A stretch of 64,000 nucleotides of DNA. Origin: Desulfotruncus arcticus DSM 17038. Its GTDB lineage: Bacteria; Bacillota; Desulfotomaculia; Desulfotomaculales; Desulfallaceae. A program made the position numbers and the translations under genes. The stretch covers positions 1 to 64,000 of the forward strand of contig NZ_FOOX01000004.1 of the NCBI RefSeq assembly GCF_900113335.1, read 5' to 3'. Shown here piece by piece: positions 7,791 through 15,118 of this stretch. Numbering within the stretch: the first letter of the stretch is position 1; each line of letters opens with the position of its first letter. The notes under the pieces were generated by a model. The model did not search any database. It was not told the origin of the DNA and was given only the letters and a program-made list of their open reading frames with translations.

Positions 7791-9236
7791 TTATTGAGTC
7801 GGCAAGAGCGGTAGGCGGATCTCGAACCAAGTACCCCGGCCCACTTCGCTGCCGGCTGTAATAGTTCCGTCCAACCGCTGGACAGCTTCCCGGGCTATGG
7901 CGAGCCCTAATCCTGTACCGGGGATGGACTGGGTGTCGATCCCCCGTTGGAACCGCTCAAAGATGAAGGGTAATTCCTCCGGTGCAATACCTTTACCGGT
8001 GTCTCTGACAGTGATGACCGCTCTGCAGTCGTCCACCTGCAAAGTCAGAGCAATTTGACCGCCGGGTGGCGTATATTTGCTGGCGTTGTCCACAAGGTTA
8101 TTTAAAGCAAGTTCCAGCAGACGCTGGTCTAACAATACCGTCACCGAGTTATCCGGGCAGGCGGTGGTCAGGCAATGCCCGCTGTCTTCAGCCAGGGCCT
8201 GGTAGGCCGGCTCCAGGTTGCGTATCGCTTTGCGGAGGTCGGCAGGCTGAAGCACTAAGCCGCTGCTTTCGCCCAAATTGGCTAACTGCAGCAGCCCGGC
8301 GATAATCTTTTCCATTCGTTCGATCTGTCGGCCGAAGGCAGGTAAGACCTGTTGCAGCCGCTCGTGGTTTTCCGTAATTAACTCGTGGTGAGCTCGCAGC
8401 GTGGTCACCGGCGTCTTTAATTCGTGGGCGGCATCAGCGGCAAAGCGCTGCGCTGTATCCCGCTCGGCGGCCAGAGAGCGAAAGGACTCTCGCAGGTACA
8501 GGACCATCCGGTTGAACTGCTCCCCCAGCCGGTCCAGCTCAATGATGCCCGACCGGTCCACCGTCTCCAGAAAGTTGCCCCCTGCCACCGCTTCCGTTGC
8601 GGCGACCAGTCGGGACAGCGGCCGGGCGAGCCAGTGGCTTAGCAGCCAGCCGATGAGTATGGCCAGTGTCAGGGCCAGGAACAGCACTTCCAGCACCTGA
8701 CGGTAAAGGTTGGATAAAGCCGTAAATGCCGAGGGGCTCATTGTAAACCGGTAAAGCGTGGCTGAGGATACCCCTTGTGTTACGGTAACCGTTGGCAGGG
8801 TAAATGAAATTTCTCCCGGTTTTGTTATATACAGAAGGCCGATTTTCCCGGGCCGGAGAATGGATGTTTCGACCTGGGAAGGGAGCGTCAGGACTTTACC
8901 ATCGGGAGGCGCTGCCTGTTCGGGTGACATAAAGATTTTGGGTTCAGCCGGCACGATTTCTTTTTCCGGTGCCACTGTTTCCAGTTCAATACGTACGCCG
9001 GGAAGGTTTTGCCGCAACAGAGCAAGAGTTTCATCCCCGGAGAGGCTTCGCTTCTGGGCTTCCCCCAGTACTCTCAAAGCCTGCCTGGCATACAGGGCCT
9101 GTTGAGAACGCTGGACCGAAATTGCGTACCAGGACAGAGCGTTGGAAAATATATAGCCGGAAAAGGTAAGCAGCAGCAAGGCCAGGGCCACATAGCTGAA
9201 AATCAACCGCACACGCAGGCTCCGCCAGGCTTTCAT
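7791..9236 (-). CDS. Membrane sensor histidine kinase (HAMP-HisKA-HATPase)
   Basis: 481 residues. Transmembrane helix 1 is near residues 10-32, then comes an extracellular sensor domain of about 145 residues, a second helix (VLEVLFLALTLAILIGWLL), a HAMP linker, the phosphoacceptor box HELKTPVTTLRAH and an ATPase domain with NLVDNASKYTPPGG, DTGKGI, FERF and GTGLGLAI motifs. The ATG overlaps the TGA of the response regulator (ATGA), so the two are co-translated. The architecture matches OmpR-partner kinases that read envelope conditions. The ligand is unknown. The secreted repeat protein upstream (10146-11297) is a candidate target or partner. Confidence 0.92.
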   Translation of the reverse strand: MKAWRSLRVRLIFSYVALALLLLTFSGYIFSNALSWYAISVQRSQQALYARQALRVLGEAQKRSLSGDETLALLRQNLPGVRIELETVAPEKEIVPAEPKIFMSPEQAAPPDGKVLTLPSQVETSILRPGKIGLLYITKPGEISFTLPTVTVTQGVSSATLYRFTMSPSAFTALSNLYRQVLEVLFLALTLAILIGWLLSHWLARPLSRLVAATEAVAGGNFLETVDRSGIIELDRLGEQFNRMVLYLRESFRSLAAERDTAQRFAADAAHELKTPVTTLRAHHELITENHERLQQVLPAFGRQIERMEKIIAGLLQLANLGESSGLVLQPADLRKAIRNLEPAYQALAEDSGHCLTTACPDNSVTVLLDQRLLELALNNLVDNASKYTPPGGQIALTLQVDDCRAVITVRDTGKGIAPEELPFIFERFQRGIDTQSIPGTGLGLAIAREAVQRLDGTITAGSEVGRGTWFEIRLPLLPTQ

Positions 9237-9925
9237 CGTTCTTCCCCCCGCAGTTTATATCCAACACCCCGTATGCTGGCGATATACCGGGGATTTTCCG
9301 GATCGTCGCCCAGCTTGGCCCGCAGGTTGCGGACATGGACGTTAACCGTCAGCGGGCTGCCGGTGTTATGGTCGGTCTGCCAGAGGGCCTCCATCAGCAT
9401 TTCCCGGGTAAAGATCATCCCGGGGCGCTGAGCCAGGGTGAGGAGTATCTGGTACTCGCTGGCGGTAAGCGGAAGCCGTTCCCGGTCTCGATAGACGGAC
9501 TGCCGCTCCGGCAGAATGAGCAGGTCGTGCACCCGGATGCGCTTTTCCTCCCCCGGTTGCGCATGGGCACGCCGCAGGAGCGCCCGCACCCGGGCCCGCA
9601 GTTCCCGCATGCCGAAGGGTTTGGTCAGATAGTCGTCACCGCCCAGCTCCAGGCCGACCACCTTGTCCGTCTCGGAGCCGCGGGCGGTAAGAAAAAGCAC
9701 CGGTATGTTGCTCGTGCGGCGCAGCTCCCGGCAGACGTCGAAGCCGTTCAAGCCGGGCAGCCGGACATCGAGAATGACCAGATCATGCTCGCCGGAAGCG
9801 GCCCGGGCAAGTCCCGTGGAACCGTCGGCCGCATGTTCCACCCGCCATCCTTCGTCCTCAATTCCCATTTTTATTGCCTCGGCCAGATCGCGATCATCTT
9901 CCACCAGAAGTACAACCACTGACAC
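9233..9925 (-). CDS. OmpR/PhoB-family response regulator
   Basis: About 230 residues from a GTG at 9923-9925. A receiver domain (VEDDRDLAEA, phospho-acceptor Asp53 in VILDVRLPG, TARGSE, KPFGMREL) is joined to a winged-helix DNA-binding domain (LTASEYQILLTLAQRPG... VNVHVRNLRAKLGD... IRGVGYKL). Longer starts would add an atypical basic extension; the chosen start gives family length and follows a G-rich site. It is translationally coupled to the kinase. It probably activates envelope genes, perhaps including the repeat protein gene immediately upstream, but no operator was identified. Confidence 0.92.
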   Translation of the reverse strand: MSVVVLLVEDDRDLAEAIKMGIEDEGWRVEHAADGSTGLARAASGEHDLVILDVRLPGLNGFDVCRELRRTSNIPVLFLTARGSETDKVVGLELGGDDYLTKPFGMRELRARVRALLRRAHAQPGEEKRIRVHDLLILPERQSVYRDRERLPLTASEYQILLTLAQRPGMIFTREMLMEALWQTDHNTGSPLTVNVHVRNLRAKLGDDPENPRYIASIRGVGYKLRGEER

Positions 9926-10102
9926 GCTGCGCCCCCCTTTCCCGAAACAATGGTGCCCCCCGTTGGCGGCAAGGGCCTCCATATCCTTTTGCAAGTTATT
10001 TTACCACCTTTGCCGGGAGTGTCCAACCGTCTGGCCAGTTCTCCAAGCCCACAACCACTTCTATCGCTCTTAACGGCCAATACCCTCACCGGTTATAAGA
10101 AA

Positions 10103-10130
10103 GGCTGGTTGGAGTTTCCTCCAGCCAGCC
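10103..10130 (-). terminator. Terminator after the repeat protein gene
   Basis: A 12-bp stem with one G-T wobble (arms 10103-10114 and 10119-10130) and a 4-base loop is followed on the minus strand by TTTCTTATAA. It sits 16 bases past the stop of the secreted repeat protein and separates it from the response regulator gene. Confidence 0.78.
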
Positions 10131-10145
10131 CCACGTTCAGAAGTC

Positions 10146-11297
10146 TCAGTTTTGGTTGTCGTCGGAGGTGGTGCTTTGAATTGAGAAGAAGACATCCTGC
10201 CCGCCGTGAATCCCGCTGTCCGGCGCCTCGCCGTTGATTGCCACACCGGACGCTCCCAGCACGGCCTCTCTTACGGCGTCGGCCTGCTGCTGAGTGATGA
10301 TCCCCTGATCAACCATTTGGCTGACCGGGTCCTTGATGTCGCCCATGTTTTCCTTAAAATATTGGGTCATTTGTTCCTTGTCCATGTCTTTGGTTTGATC
10401 CAGTATATTCTGCTTCATATTCTTCATCTTTTGATCATTGTCCGCCAGGAAAACCTGAATATTGTCGGCCTGCTCCTGGGTGATGGTACCCTCGCTTACC
10501 AGCGCGTCCAGATTCGTCTGCAGTTGCTGCGGCGACGGTTTCTGCATACGTACAACATGCGGTAAGGATGGCATTGCTTGTTTCAGTGCGTCGACCTGCT
10601 GTTGGGTGATGATCCCCTGATCAACCATTTGGCTGACCGGGTCCTTGATGTCGTCCATGTTTTCCTTAAAATACTGGGTTATTTGTTCCTTGTCCATGTC
10701 TTTGGTTTGATTCAACATACTCTGCTTCATATTTTTTATCTTTTGATCATAGTCCGCCAGAAAGGCCTGAATATTGCCGGCCTGCTCCTGGGTGATGGTA
10801 CCATCGCTTACCAGCGTATTAAGACTTGTCTGCCACTGCTGCTGTCTCTGCTGGTCGGTGATGTCGCGCATCTTATCCCTGATCGACTGGACCTGGTTCT
10901 CCGTGATGGTTCCCTCGTCTACCAGATCCTTCAGGGGGTCGACTATTTTTAGCACCGGACCCTGCCCGGACTCATTTTCGCCATCAGCCGGTTTTGTAAT
11001 ATCAAGTACTGGTTTCTGGGGTAGATTTTGTTGGAGATACGTGAGCACGGCATCAGATTGGGTCTGGGTGATGGTTCCTGCGGTCACCAGATCAGCCAGA
11101 GCCTCTTTGAGGATACTTTGATCGGTATCCCTGTTAGTGATACTGTAAACTATGGTTTTACCAGCCGCCATGTTAGCCGCACCGGTATTGACGGTTGTGG
11201 TGTTGCTGCTGGCCAGTACCGGACTGCCAAAGGAAGTTAGAAATCCCGCTACCAAAATTCCCGTGGCTGCAACTTTAGCAATTTTCTCGTTTTTCAT
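10146..11297 (-). CDS. Secreted protein with repeated GTITQEQAD helical motifs
   Basis: 383 residues with an N-terminal signal peptide (basic start, hydrophobic core about 9-20, likely cleavage near VLASS at 30). The mature part is rich in Gln, Asp and Lys and contains at least six copies of a short unit of the form L-x-x-L-V-x-x-G-T/I-I-T-x-x-Q-x-D. Two longer units, about residues 158-241 and 262-345, are near-identical copies with a 104-residue period. No catalytic motif or cell-wall anchor is visible. The LV..GTIT..QAD unit resembles short helical motifs in uncharacterised Bacillota exported proteins. It may be a surface or spore-associated spacer protein; function unknown. A terminator follows, and a two-component system is encoded downstream. 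Confidence 0.8.
   Translation of the reverse strand: MKNEKIAKVAATGILVAGFLTSFGSPVLASSNTTTVNTGAANMAAGKTIVYSITNRDTDQSILKEALADLVTAGTITQTQSDAVLTYLQQNLPQKPVLDITKPADGENESGQGPVLKIVDPLKDLVDEGTITENQVQSIRDKMRDITDQQRQQQWQTSLNTLVSDGTITQEQAGNIQAFLADYDQKIKNMKQSMLNQTKDMDKEQITQYFKENMDDIKDPVSQMVDQGIITQQQVDALKQAMPSLPHVVRMQKPSPQQLQTNLDALVSEGTITQEQADNIQVFLADNDQKMKNMKQNILDQTKDMDKEQMTQYFKENMGDIKDPVSQMVDQGIITQQQADAVREAVLGASGVAINGEAPDSGIHGGQDVFFSIQSTTSDDNQN
10263..10826. repeat. Tandem in-gene duplication, period 312 bp
   Basis: Segments 10263-10514 and 10575-10826 encode nearly identical blocks of about 84 residues, and their DNA is also highly similar (for example the GTTTTCCTTAAAATA stretch occurs in both). This points to a fairly recent unequal duplication inside the secreted repeat protein gene. 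Confidence 0.85.
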
Positions 11298-11515
11298 TAA
11301 TTAATTCCCCTTTCATTTTTTGGCATTATGTGCTTACTATTTACCTTATTGCCTTCCGACAACTGTATGTTTGAGTGCTCCAGCCGTCGATTGTTATTAA
11401 ACCATATGAATATGTAGATTCAAGACAAGGTTTAATTAAGAAATCTACTCTGAAGATAAAACTTACCAAGCTTTGGACCGGTCGTTGTTTCTGGAAATCT
11501 TGCCAGGTTTTATTT

Positions 11516-11554
11516 TGTATGCTATATTTAACATAAGATAAAAAATAGCATACA
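11516..11554. promoter_or_regulatory. Palindromic operator upstream of the XRE-cupin regulator
   Basis: TGTATGCTAT (11516-11525) and its exact reverse complement ATAGCATACA (11545-11554) are separated by 19 A/T-rich bases, about 20 bases before the regulator start. The position over the probable promoter suggests autoregulation by the helix-turn-helix protein. Confidence 0.6.
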
Positions 11555-11573
11555 TTGCTGGGGGAAAAAGCAA

Positions 11574-12131
11574 TTGCATATTTCCAAAATTATTGGCGAC
11601 AACTTTGCCCGTATACGTAAAGCGAGAGGTTTAAGCCTGGATAAAGTCGCGGAGCAAACCGGGGTAAGTAAGCCCATGTTGGGTCAGATTGAGCGGGGGG
11701 AATCCAACCCTTCAATTGCAACCGTTTGGAAAATTGTCAACGGGCTGCATATCCCATTCAGTGAGCTTATAACTGAAAAAAAGCCTAAGATTGAGCTTGT
11801 TCGAAGGGGTGAAGTTGCTCCGATAGTTGATGATGAGATCGGTATAACAGTTTATCCTTTATTTTCTTTTCAGCAAGATCGGCGCTTTGATATATTTTTC
11901 GTTATTATTAATGCAAACAGCTCCTACTTGTCGGAACCGCATGACGACGGCTCTGAGGAATACATTTTGATGATGGAAGGAACTCTCGAAGTGACAGTGG
12001 GAGAAGCAACATTCGCTTTGTCTGCCGGAGATATCATGAAGTTTCAGGCCAATCGGCAACACATATACAGGTGTATATCAGGTCAAACAGTTAGCTTTTA
12101 TAATATTGTTTATTACAATGAAATGATCTGA
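11574..12131 (+). CDS. XRE-family transcriptional regulator with C-terminal cupin domain
   Basis: 185 residues from a TTG preceded by a GGGGGA site. The N-terminal helix-turn-helix (IRKARGLSLDKVAEQTGVSKPMLGQIERGESNPSIATVWKI read in segments) is typical of the HTH_3 family, and the C-terminal 110 residues form a cupin (PHDDGSEEYILMMEGTLEVTVGEATFALSAGDI). Such proteins repress small-molecule metabolism or export genes, with the cupin as ligand sensor. The downstream acetyltransferase-like and LysE-type genes on the same strand are candidate targets. A palindrome over the promoter (11516-11554) fits autoregulation. Confidence 0.9.
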   Translation: MHISKIIGDNFARIRKARGLSLDKVAEQTGVSKPMLGQIERGESNPSIATVWKIVNGLHIPFSELITEKKPKIELVRRGEVAPIVDDEIGITVYPLFSFQQDRRFDIFFVIINANSSYLSEPHDDGSEEYILMMEGTLEVTVGEATFALSAGDIMKFQANRQHIYRCISGQTVSFYNIVYYNEMI

Positions 12132-12212
12132 ACAATTTCTTTAAAAAGTAACTATGGTGAGGAGGGCTTGGCTAATAGGTATTATTGAGATTAAAAGAAA
12201 GAGGTGTATAAT

Positions 12213-12584
12213 ATGGGTAATGCAGATATAGTGATACGCAAAGCAGTTCGATCAGATGCCGGGGAAATATGGCAGCTATTACATAACAACAGTATTCCTT
12301 GGGATATGGGCCGTATTCATCAAGAAATAGATTTCTTAAATGTACTTTCTTTTGAAAAAAAACTGCTGGGTGTTTTCCATGGCTCGGTCAGCCCCGGGTT
12401 TGAAAAAATATCCTGGGTGGCCGGACACCCGATGTATGCTGAGGATTCTTTACGTGCGGCTTTGGTTTATAGCTTGTTTGGCGTTATCTGCCGTTTGCCC
12501 GGCACCAGGATAGAACAATTAATGAAATCGTATCTTAAAATGCCTATTAATAAGCCGAACAGCATTGGTTTTGGAATCAGATGA
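12213..12584 (+). CDS. Hypothetical protein, weakly GNAT-like
   Basis: 123 residues from the ATG at 12213, which has GAGGTG 7 bases upstream; a GTG at 12204 lies inside that site. The start (ADIVIRKAVRSDAGEIWQLL) looks like the first strand and helix of GNAT acetyltransferases, but the acetyl-CoA-binding R/Q-x-x-G-x-G/A segment is missing and the remainder is not recognised. It may be a degenerate or truncated acetyltransferase, or an unrelated small protein. It lies between the cupin regulator and the LysE-type exporter. Confidence 0.55.
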   Translation: MGNADIVIRKAVRSDAGEIWQLLHNNSIPWDMGRIHQEIDFLNVLSFEKKLLGVFHGSVSPGFEKISWVAGHPMYAEDSLRAALVYSLFGVICRLPGTRIEQLMKSYLKMPINKPNSIGFGIR

Positions 12585-12724
12585 TTGATTTTGCTCAAGC
12601 TTTTGAGCGCAGAAATTCCGTTGTTTTTGAGTTAAATGGTTTTTAAGTTTAAGAAGAAAGAGATTTATTAAAGAGATTTATAAATGTATAATAAAAAATA
12701 GCGATACGTAAAGGGGGATATGCG

Positions 12725-13381
12725 ATGCCGGATGCTTCCAGTTTAACAGTATTCATCTTGGCTTCGTTATTGCTTTTAGTGACACCTGGTCCTGCTGTTC
12801 TTTACATAGTGACCAGGAGCATTGATCAGGGAAGAATTGCCGGGGTCGTATCCGCACTGGGGATCGCTGTAGGTAGTTCCATTCATCTTGTTTTTGCGGC
12901 TGCCGGGATATCTGCAATTCTCGTTTCTTCTGCGACGGCGTTTAACGTGGTGAAATATCTTGGTGCGGCTTATCTTGTGTATCTGGGTGTCAGAAAGTTG
13001 TTCTTCAAGGTGAATCCTGTTATAGCGGACGAGAGTGAAGAGCCGGTTAAAATCTCCCGCGTGTTCACCCAGGGAGTGGTCGTAAACCTGTTAAACCCCA
13101 AAGTTGCGCTATTCTTCTTTGCCTTTCTGCCGCAGTTTGTGCATACCGGCGGTGCCCCGGTGGCTTACCAGATTATGTTTCTCGGTGCCATCTTCGTCGG
13201 TATGGGTATTTGCAGTGATAGTATTTACGCTTTGTTGTCCGGAACCTTTAGGCAGTGGCTGCGTGGCAACAGGCTTTTTACCCGGGCTGAATGCTACGTC
13301 GCCGGAACAGTTTACGTGGCGCTTGGCCTGGCAGCAGCTGCCTCCGGCAGCAATCATACTATAATGACAACGGAAAAATGA
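12725..13381 (+). CDS. LysE/RhtB-family amino-acid exporter
   Basis: 218 residues with six predicted membrane segments. The N-terminus carries the family hallmark TPGPAVLYIV, followed by AGVVSALGIAVGSSIH, YLGAAYLVYLGVRKL and GVVVNLLNPKVALFFFAFLPQF, all conserved in threonine/homoserine/lysine exporters. The ATG follows a GGGGGA site. It probably exports an amino acid or analogue out of the cell, perhaps under the cupin regulator encoded upstream. The exact substrate cannot be inferred. Confidence 0.9.
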   Translation: MPDASSLTVFILASLLLLVTPGPAVLYIVTRSIDQGRIAGVVSALGIAVGSSIHLVFAAAGISAILVSSATAFNVVKYLGAAYLVYLGVRKLFFKVNPVIADESEEPVKISRVFTQGVVVNLLNPKVALFFFAFLPQFVHTGGAPVAYQIMFLGAIFVGMGICSDSIYALLSGTFRQWLRGNRLFTRAECYVAGTVYVALGLAAAASGSNHTIMTTEK

Positions 13382-13403
13382 ATGCCACGCGTCCAGAATC
13401 ACC

Positions 13404-13952
13404 TCAAACAATTTTTGTTTTCCCCAGTTGATAAATGTCATTTTGCGTTTTAGGATTATCCTGCACCGAAACCGTGCCGGAACACACGCCATAGTACTGG
13501 ATAAAATCCATCCCCAAATAATTACAGATATCATGGAACATATTTTTGATGATATTTGTTCCCGAGTTTGGGTCTTCATTTCCATAAGTCGTCAACAAGA
13601 CAAACTTTTTTCCCTTAAAGTTATTATTAAAATTAAGTGCATAAAACCTGTCTATAAACTGTTTCGCTTGGGCTGTTATGTTCCACCAGTAAATCGGTGA
13701 CGCTAGGATTAAAATATCAGCCTCTAAAATTTCCGGGTATATTTCCTGCATATCATCTTTGATCACACATTTTCTTTTGGAATTCCTGCATCCGTCACAG
13801 CTCATACATGACTGGATGTTTTTTTCAGCTACGTTAATTACTTTAATTTCTGCATTATGATGACTTTCCTCAAGACCAAGTAGATAATGCTTTAAAAGAA
13901 CAGCTGTATTACCGTTTTTTCTCGGGCTCCCCTGAATGGCTAATACTTTCAT
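13404..13952 (-). CDS. Iron-sulfur flavoprotein-like NADPH-dependent FMN reductase
   Basis: 182 residues; the ATG at 13950-13952 is preferred over one 15 bases upstream because GGGGGAG lies 6 bases before it. It has the flavodoxin-like fold: FMN phosphate loop GSPRKNGNTA near residue 8, ASPIYWWNITAQAKQFIDR in the middle and LLTTYGNED. A compact Cys motif C-x2-C-x2-C-x6-C (Cys49, 52, 55, 62) is the cluster-binding signature of archaeal/clostridial iron-sulfur flavoproteins. It likely transfers electrons between ferredoxin and small acceptors such as quinones or peroxide. It is divergent from an HxlR regulator, a common regulator-target arrangement. Confidence 0.88.
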   Translation of the reverse strand: MKVLAIQGSPRKNGNTAVLLKHYLLGLEESHHNAEIKVINVAEKNIQSCMSCDGCRNSKRKCVIKDDMQEIYPEILEADILILASPIYWWNITAQAKQFIDRFYALNFNNNFKGKKFVLLTTYGNEDPNSGTNIIKNMFHDICNYLGMDFIQYYGVCSGTVSVQDNPKTQNDIYQLGKTKIV

Positions 13953-14009
13953 TCTATGCTCCCCCATCTATTATTTAATGCCTTACCAAAACCATGATAT
14001 AATAATAAA

Positions 14010-14033
14010 TGCTAGTATGGATTATTGCTAGTA
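14010..14033. promoter_or_regulatory. Direct repeat in the flavoprotein/HxlR intergenic region
   Basis: TGCTAGTA occurs at 14010-14017 and again at 14026-14033, a 16-bp period, between the divergent genes. It is a candidate binding site for the HxlR regulator. The start of the flavoprotein gene is about 60 bases away. Confidence 0.4.
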
Positions 14034-14120
14034 CGCACTTTTTTGTAACATTGTATCTGTTTGTATACCATGATAATATTGTTAATTCCTTGGGATGAAT
14101 GAAGGGGGAAGAATCATTTA

Positions 14121-14519
14121 ATGATAAAATATAGAGACACCGAATACCGATGCTCAATGGAATTAACCATTGATCTTATTGGTGGGAAATGGAAATCACT
14201 TATTCTCTGGAATTTAGGCGAAGACACACTGCGGTTTGGTGAACTGAGAAAAAAACTTCCACAGGTCACGCAAAAAATGTTGACACAACAACTTAGAGAA
14301 CTAGAAAAAAGCGGACTTGTAAATCGGTTTGTTTATACCGAGGTGCCTCCAAAAGTAGAGTATTCTCTTACGCCTGCAGGAAAAAGCATTTTACCTATTT
14401 TAGCCTCCCTTTGCCAGTGGGGTTTGGACTACATCGGCAAAACCGAAAAAATAAATGTCGATGCAGCTTGTCAAAATCGCATTGACAAATATATCAATAG
14501 TAATGCAAACCAAGAATAG
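14121..14519 (+). CDS. HxlR-family winged-helix regulator
   Basis: 132 residues. It begins with the family's Cys-containing segment (YRCSMELTIDLIGGKWKSLILWNL) and continues with RFGELRKKLPQVTQKMLTQQLRELEKSGLVNRFVYTEVPPKVEYSLTPAGKSI read across the winged helix. HxlR proteins often respond to electrophiles, quinones or thiol stress through the N-terminal cysteine (here Cys11) and control a divergent reductase. The iron-sulfur flavoprotein at 13404-13952 fits that role. The ATG has a GGGGGAA site. Confidence 0.92.
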   Translation: MIKYRDTEYRCSMELTIDLIGGKWKSLILWNLGEDTLRFGELRKKLPQVTQKMLTQQLRELEKSGLVNRFVYTEVPPKVEYSLTPAGKSILPILASLCQWGLDYIGKTEKINVDAACQNRIDKYINSNANQE

Positions 14520-14601
14520 CGGAGCCGGACGATTTGGGAAAATTGATATAATTGCTTTCGCAACTATATTGTGATACAATTCGAAAAAAGGCGATCAAAT
14601 T

Positions 14602-14736
14602 ATGGTAACTAAACTACCATTTGCTAAAGCCTGCTGAAAGCAAGAGAAAGGGTATGTCTATTGGGAAGAGGATCCTCAGGACGCCAGAAAGAAGCGGATC
14701 GGTAAGTCTTTGGAATTTGAAACAGAATTCCAATAA
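14602..14736 (+). pseudogene. Short ORF remnant with in-frame TGA
   Basis: From the ATG at 14602 the frame reads MVTKLPFAKAC, then TGA at 14635-14637, then KQEKGYVYWEEDPQDARKKR and IGKSLEFETEFQ before TAA at 14734-14736. The second part has protein-like composition and an AAAAAGG site lies before the ATG, so this looks like a short gene or a gene fragment interrupted by a point stop. I do not recognise the family. A UGA-encoded selenocysteine after Cys11 is formally possible, but no obvious hairpin follows the TGA. Confidence 0.35.
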
Positions 14737-14749
14737 AAATTAATATAAA

Positions 14750-14908
14750 AATAGGTTCGGCAGATATTTGTTATCTCCGATAAAAGGGAAGTGGGTGTAA
14801 ATCCCACGCGGTCCCGCCGCTGTAATAGAGGAGTTTTTGCAAAAAGCCACTGGGTAACCGGGAAGGCTGCAAAAATGATGATGCTTGAGCCAGAAGACCT
14901 GCCTATTT
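14750..14908 (+). promoter_or_regulatory. Cobalamin riboswitch
   Basis: The stretch contains the conserved core of the adenosylcobalamin/B12 aptamer in order: GGTTCGGCAG-like P2 region, GGGAAGTGGGTGTAAATCCC, GCGGTCCCGCCGCTGTAA, the B12 box GCCACTGGG, CCGGGAAGGC and GAGCCAGAAGACCTGCC. A hairpin followed by six T residues lies about 70 bases downstream (14976-15020) and would act as the expression platform. The controlled genes are the binding protein, permease and ATPase of an ABC importer, consistent with corrinoid uptake. The aptamer is on the plus strand in the same direction as those genes. Confidence 0.93.
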
Positions 14909-14975
14909 TACGTACCGGGGGTACTCTACGAGCGATAGGGCGGTATATGTGGATTTGTCAACCGGGTAGTTGAAC

Positions 14976-15020
14976 AACTCTCAGCTTCTAAAGGATTGTA
15001 GGGGCTGGGAGTTTTTTATT
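14976..15020 (+). terminator. Riboswitch expression-platform terminator
   Basis: ACTCTCAGC and GCTGGGAGT form a 9-bp stem with one G-U pair, immediately followed by TTTTTT. It lies between the cobalamin aptamer and the first importer gene, so cobalamin binding is expected to favour termination here. Confidence 0.8.
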
Positions 15021-15118
15021 TGATCAATTGCACTGCATTATGGGGAGGTGCATTAAATGTAACCAGAAAAAAATTATTTTTAGCGAGTTGCGAAGGAAGT
15101 TTTAAAAAGGAGAAAATA

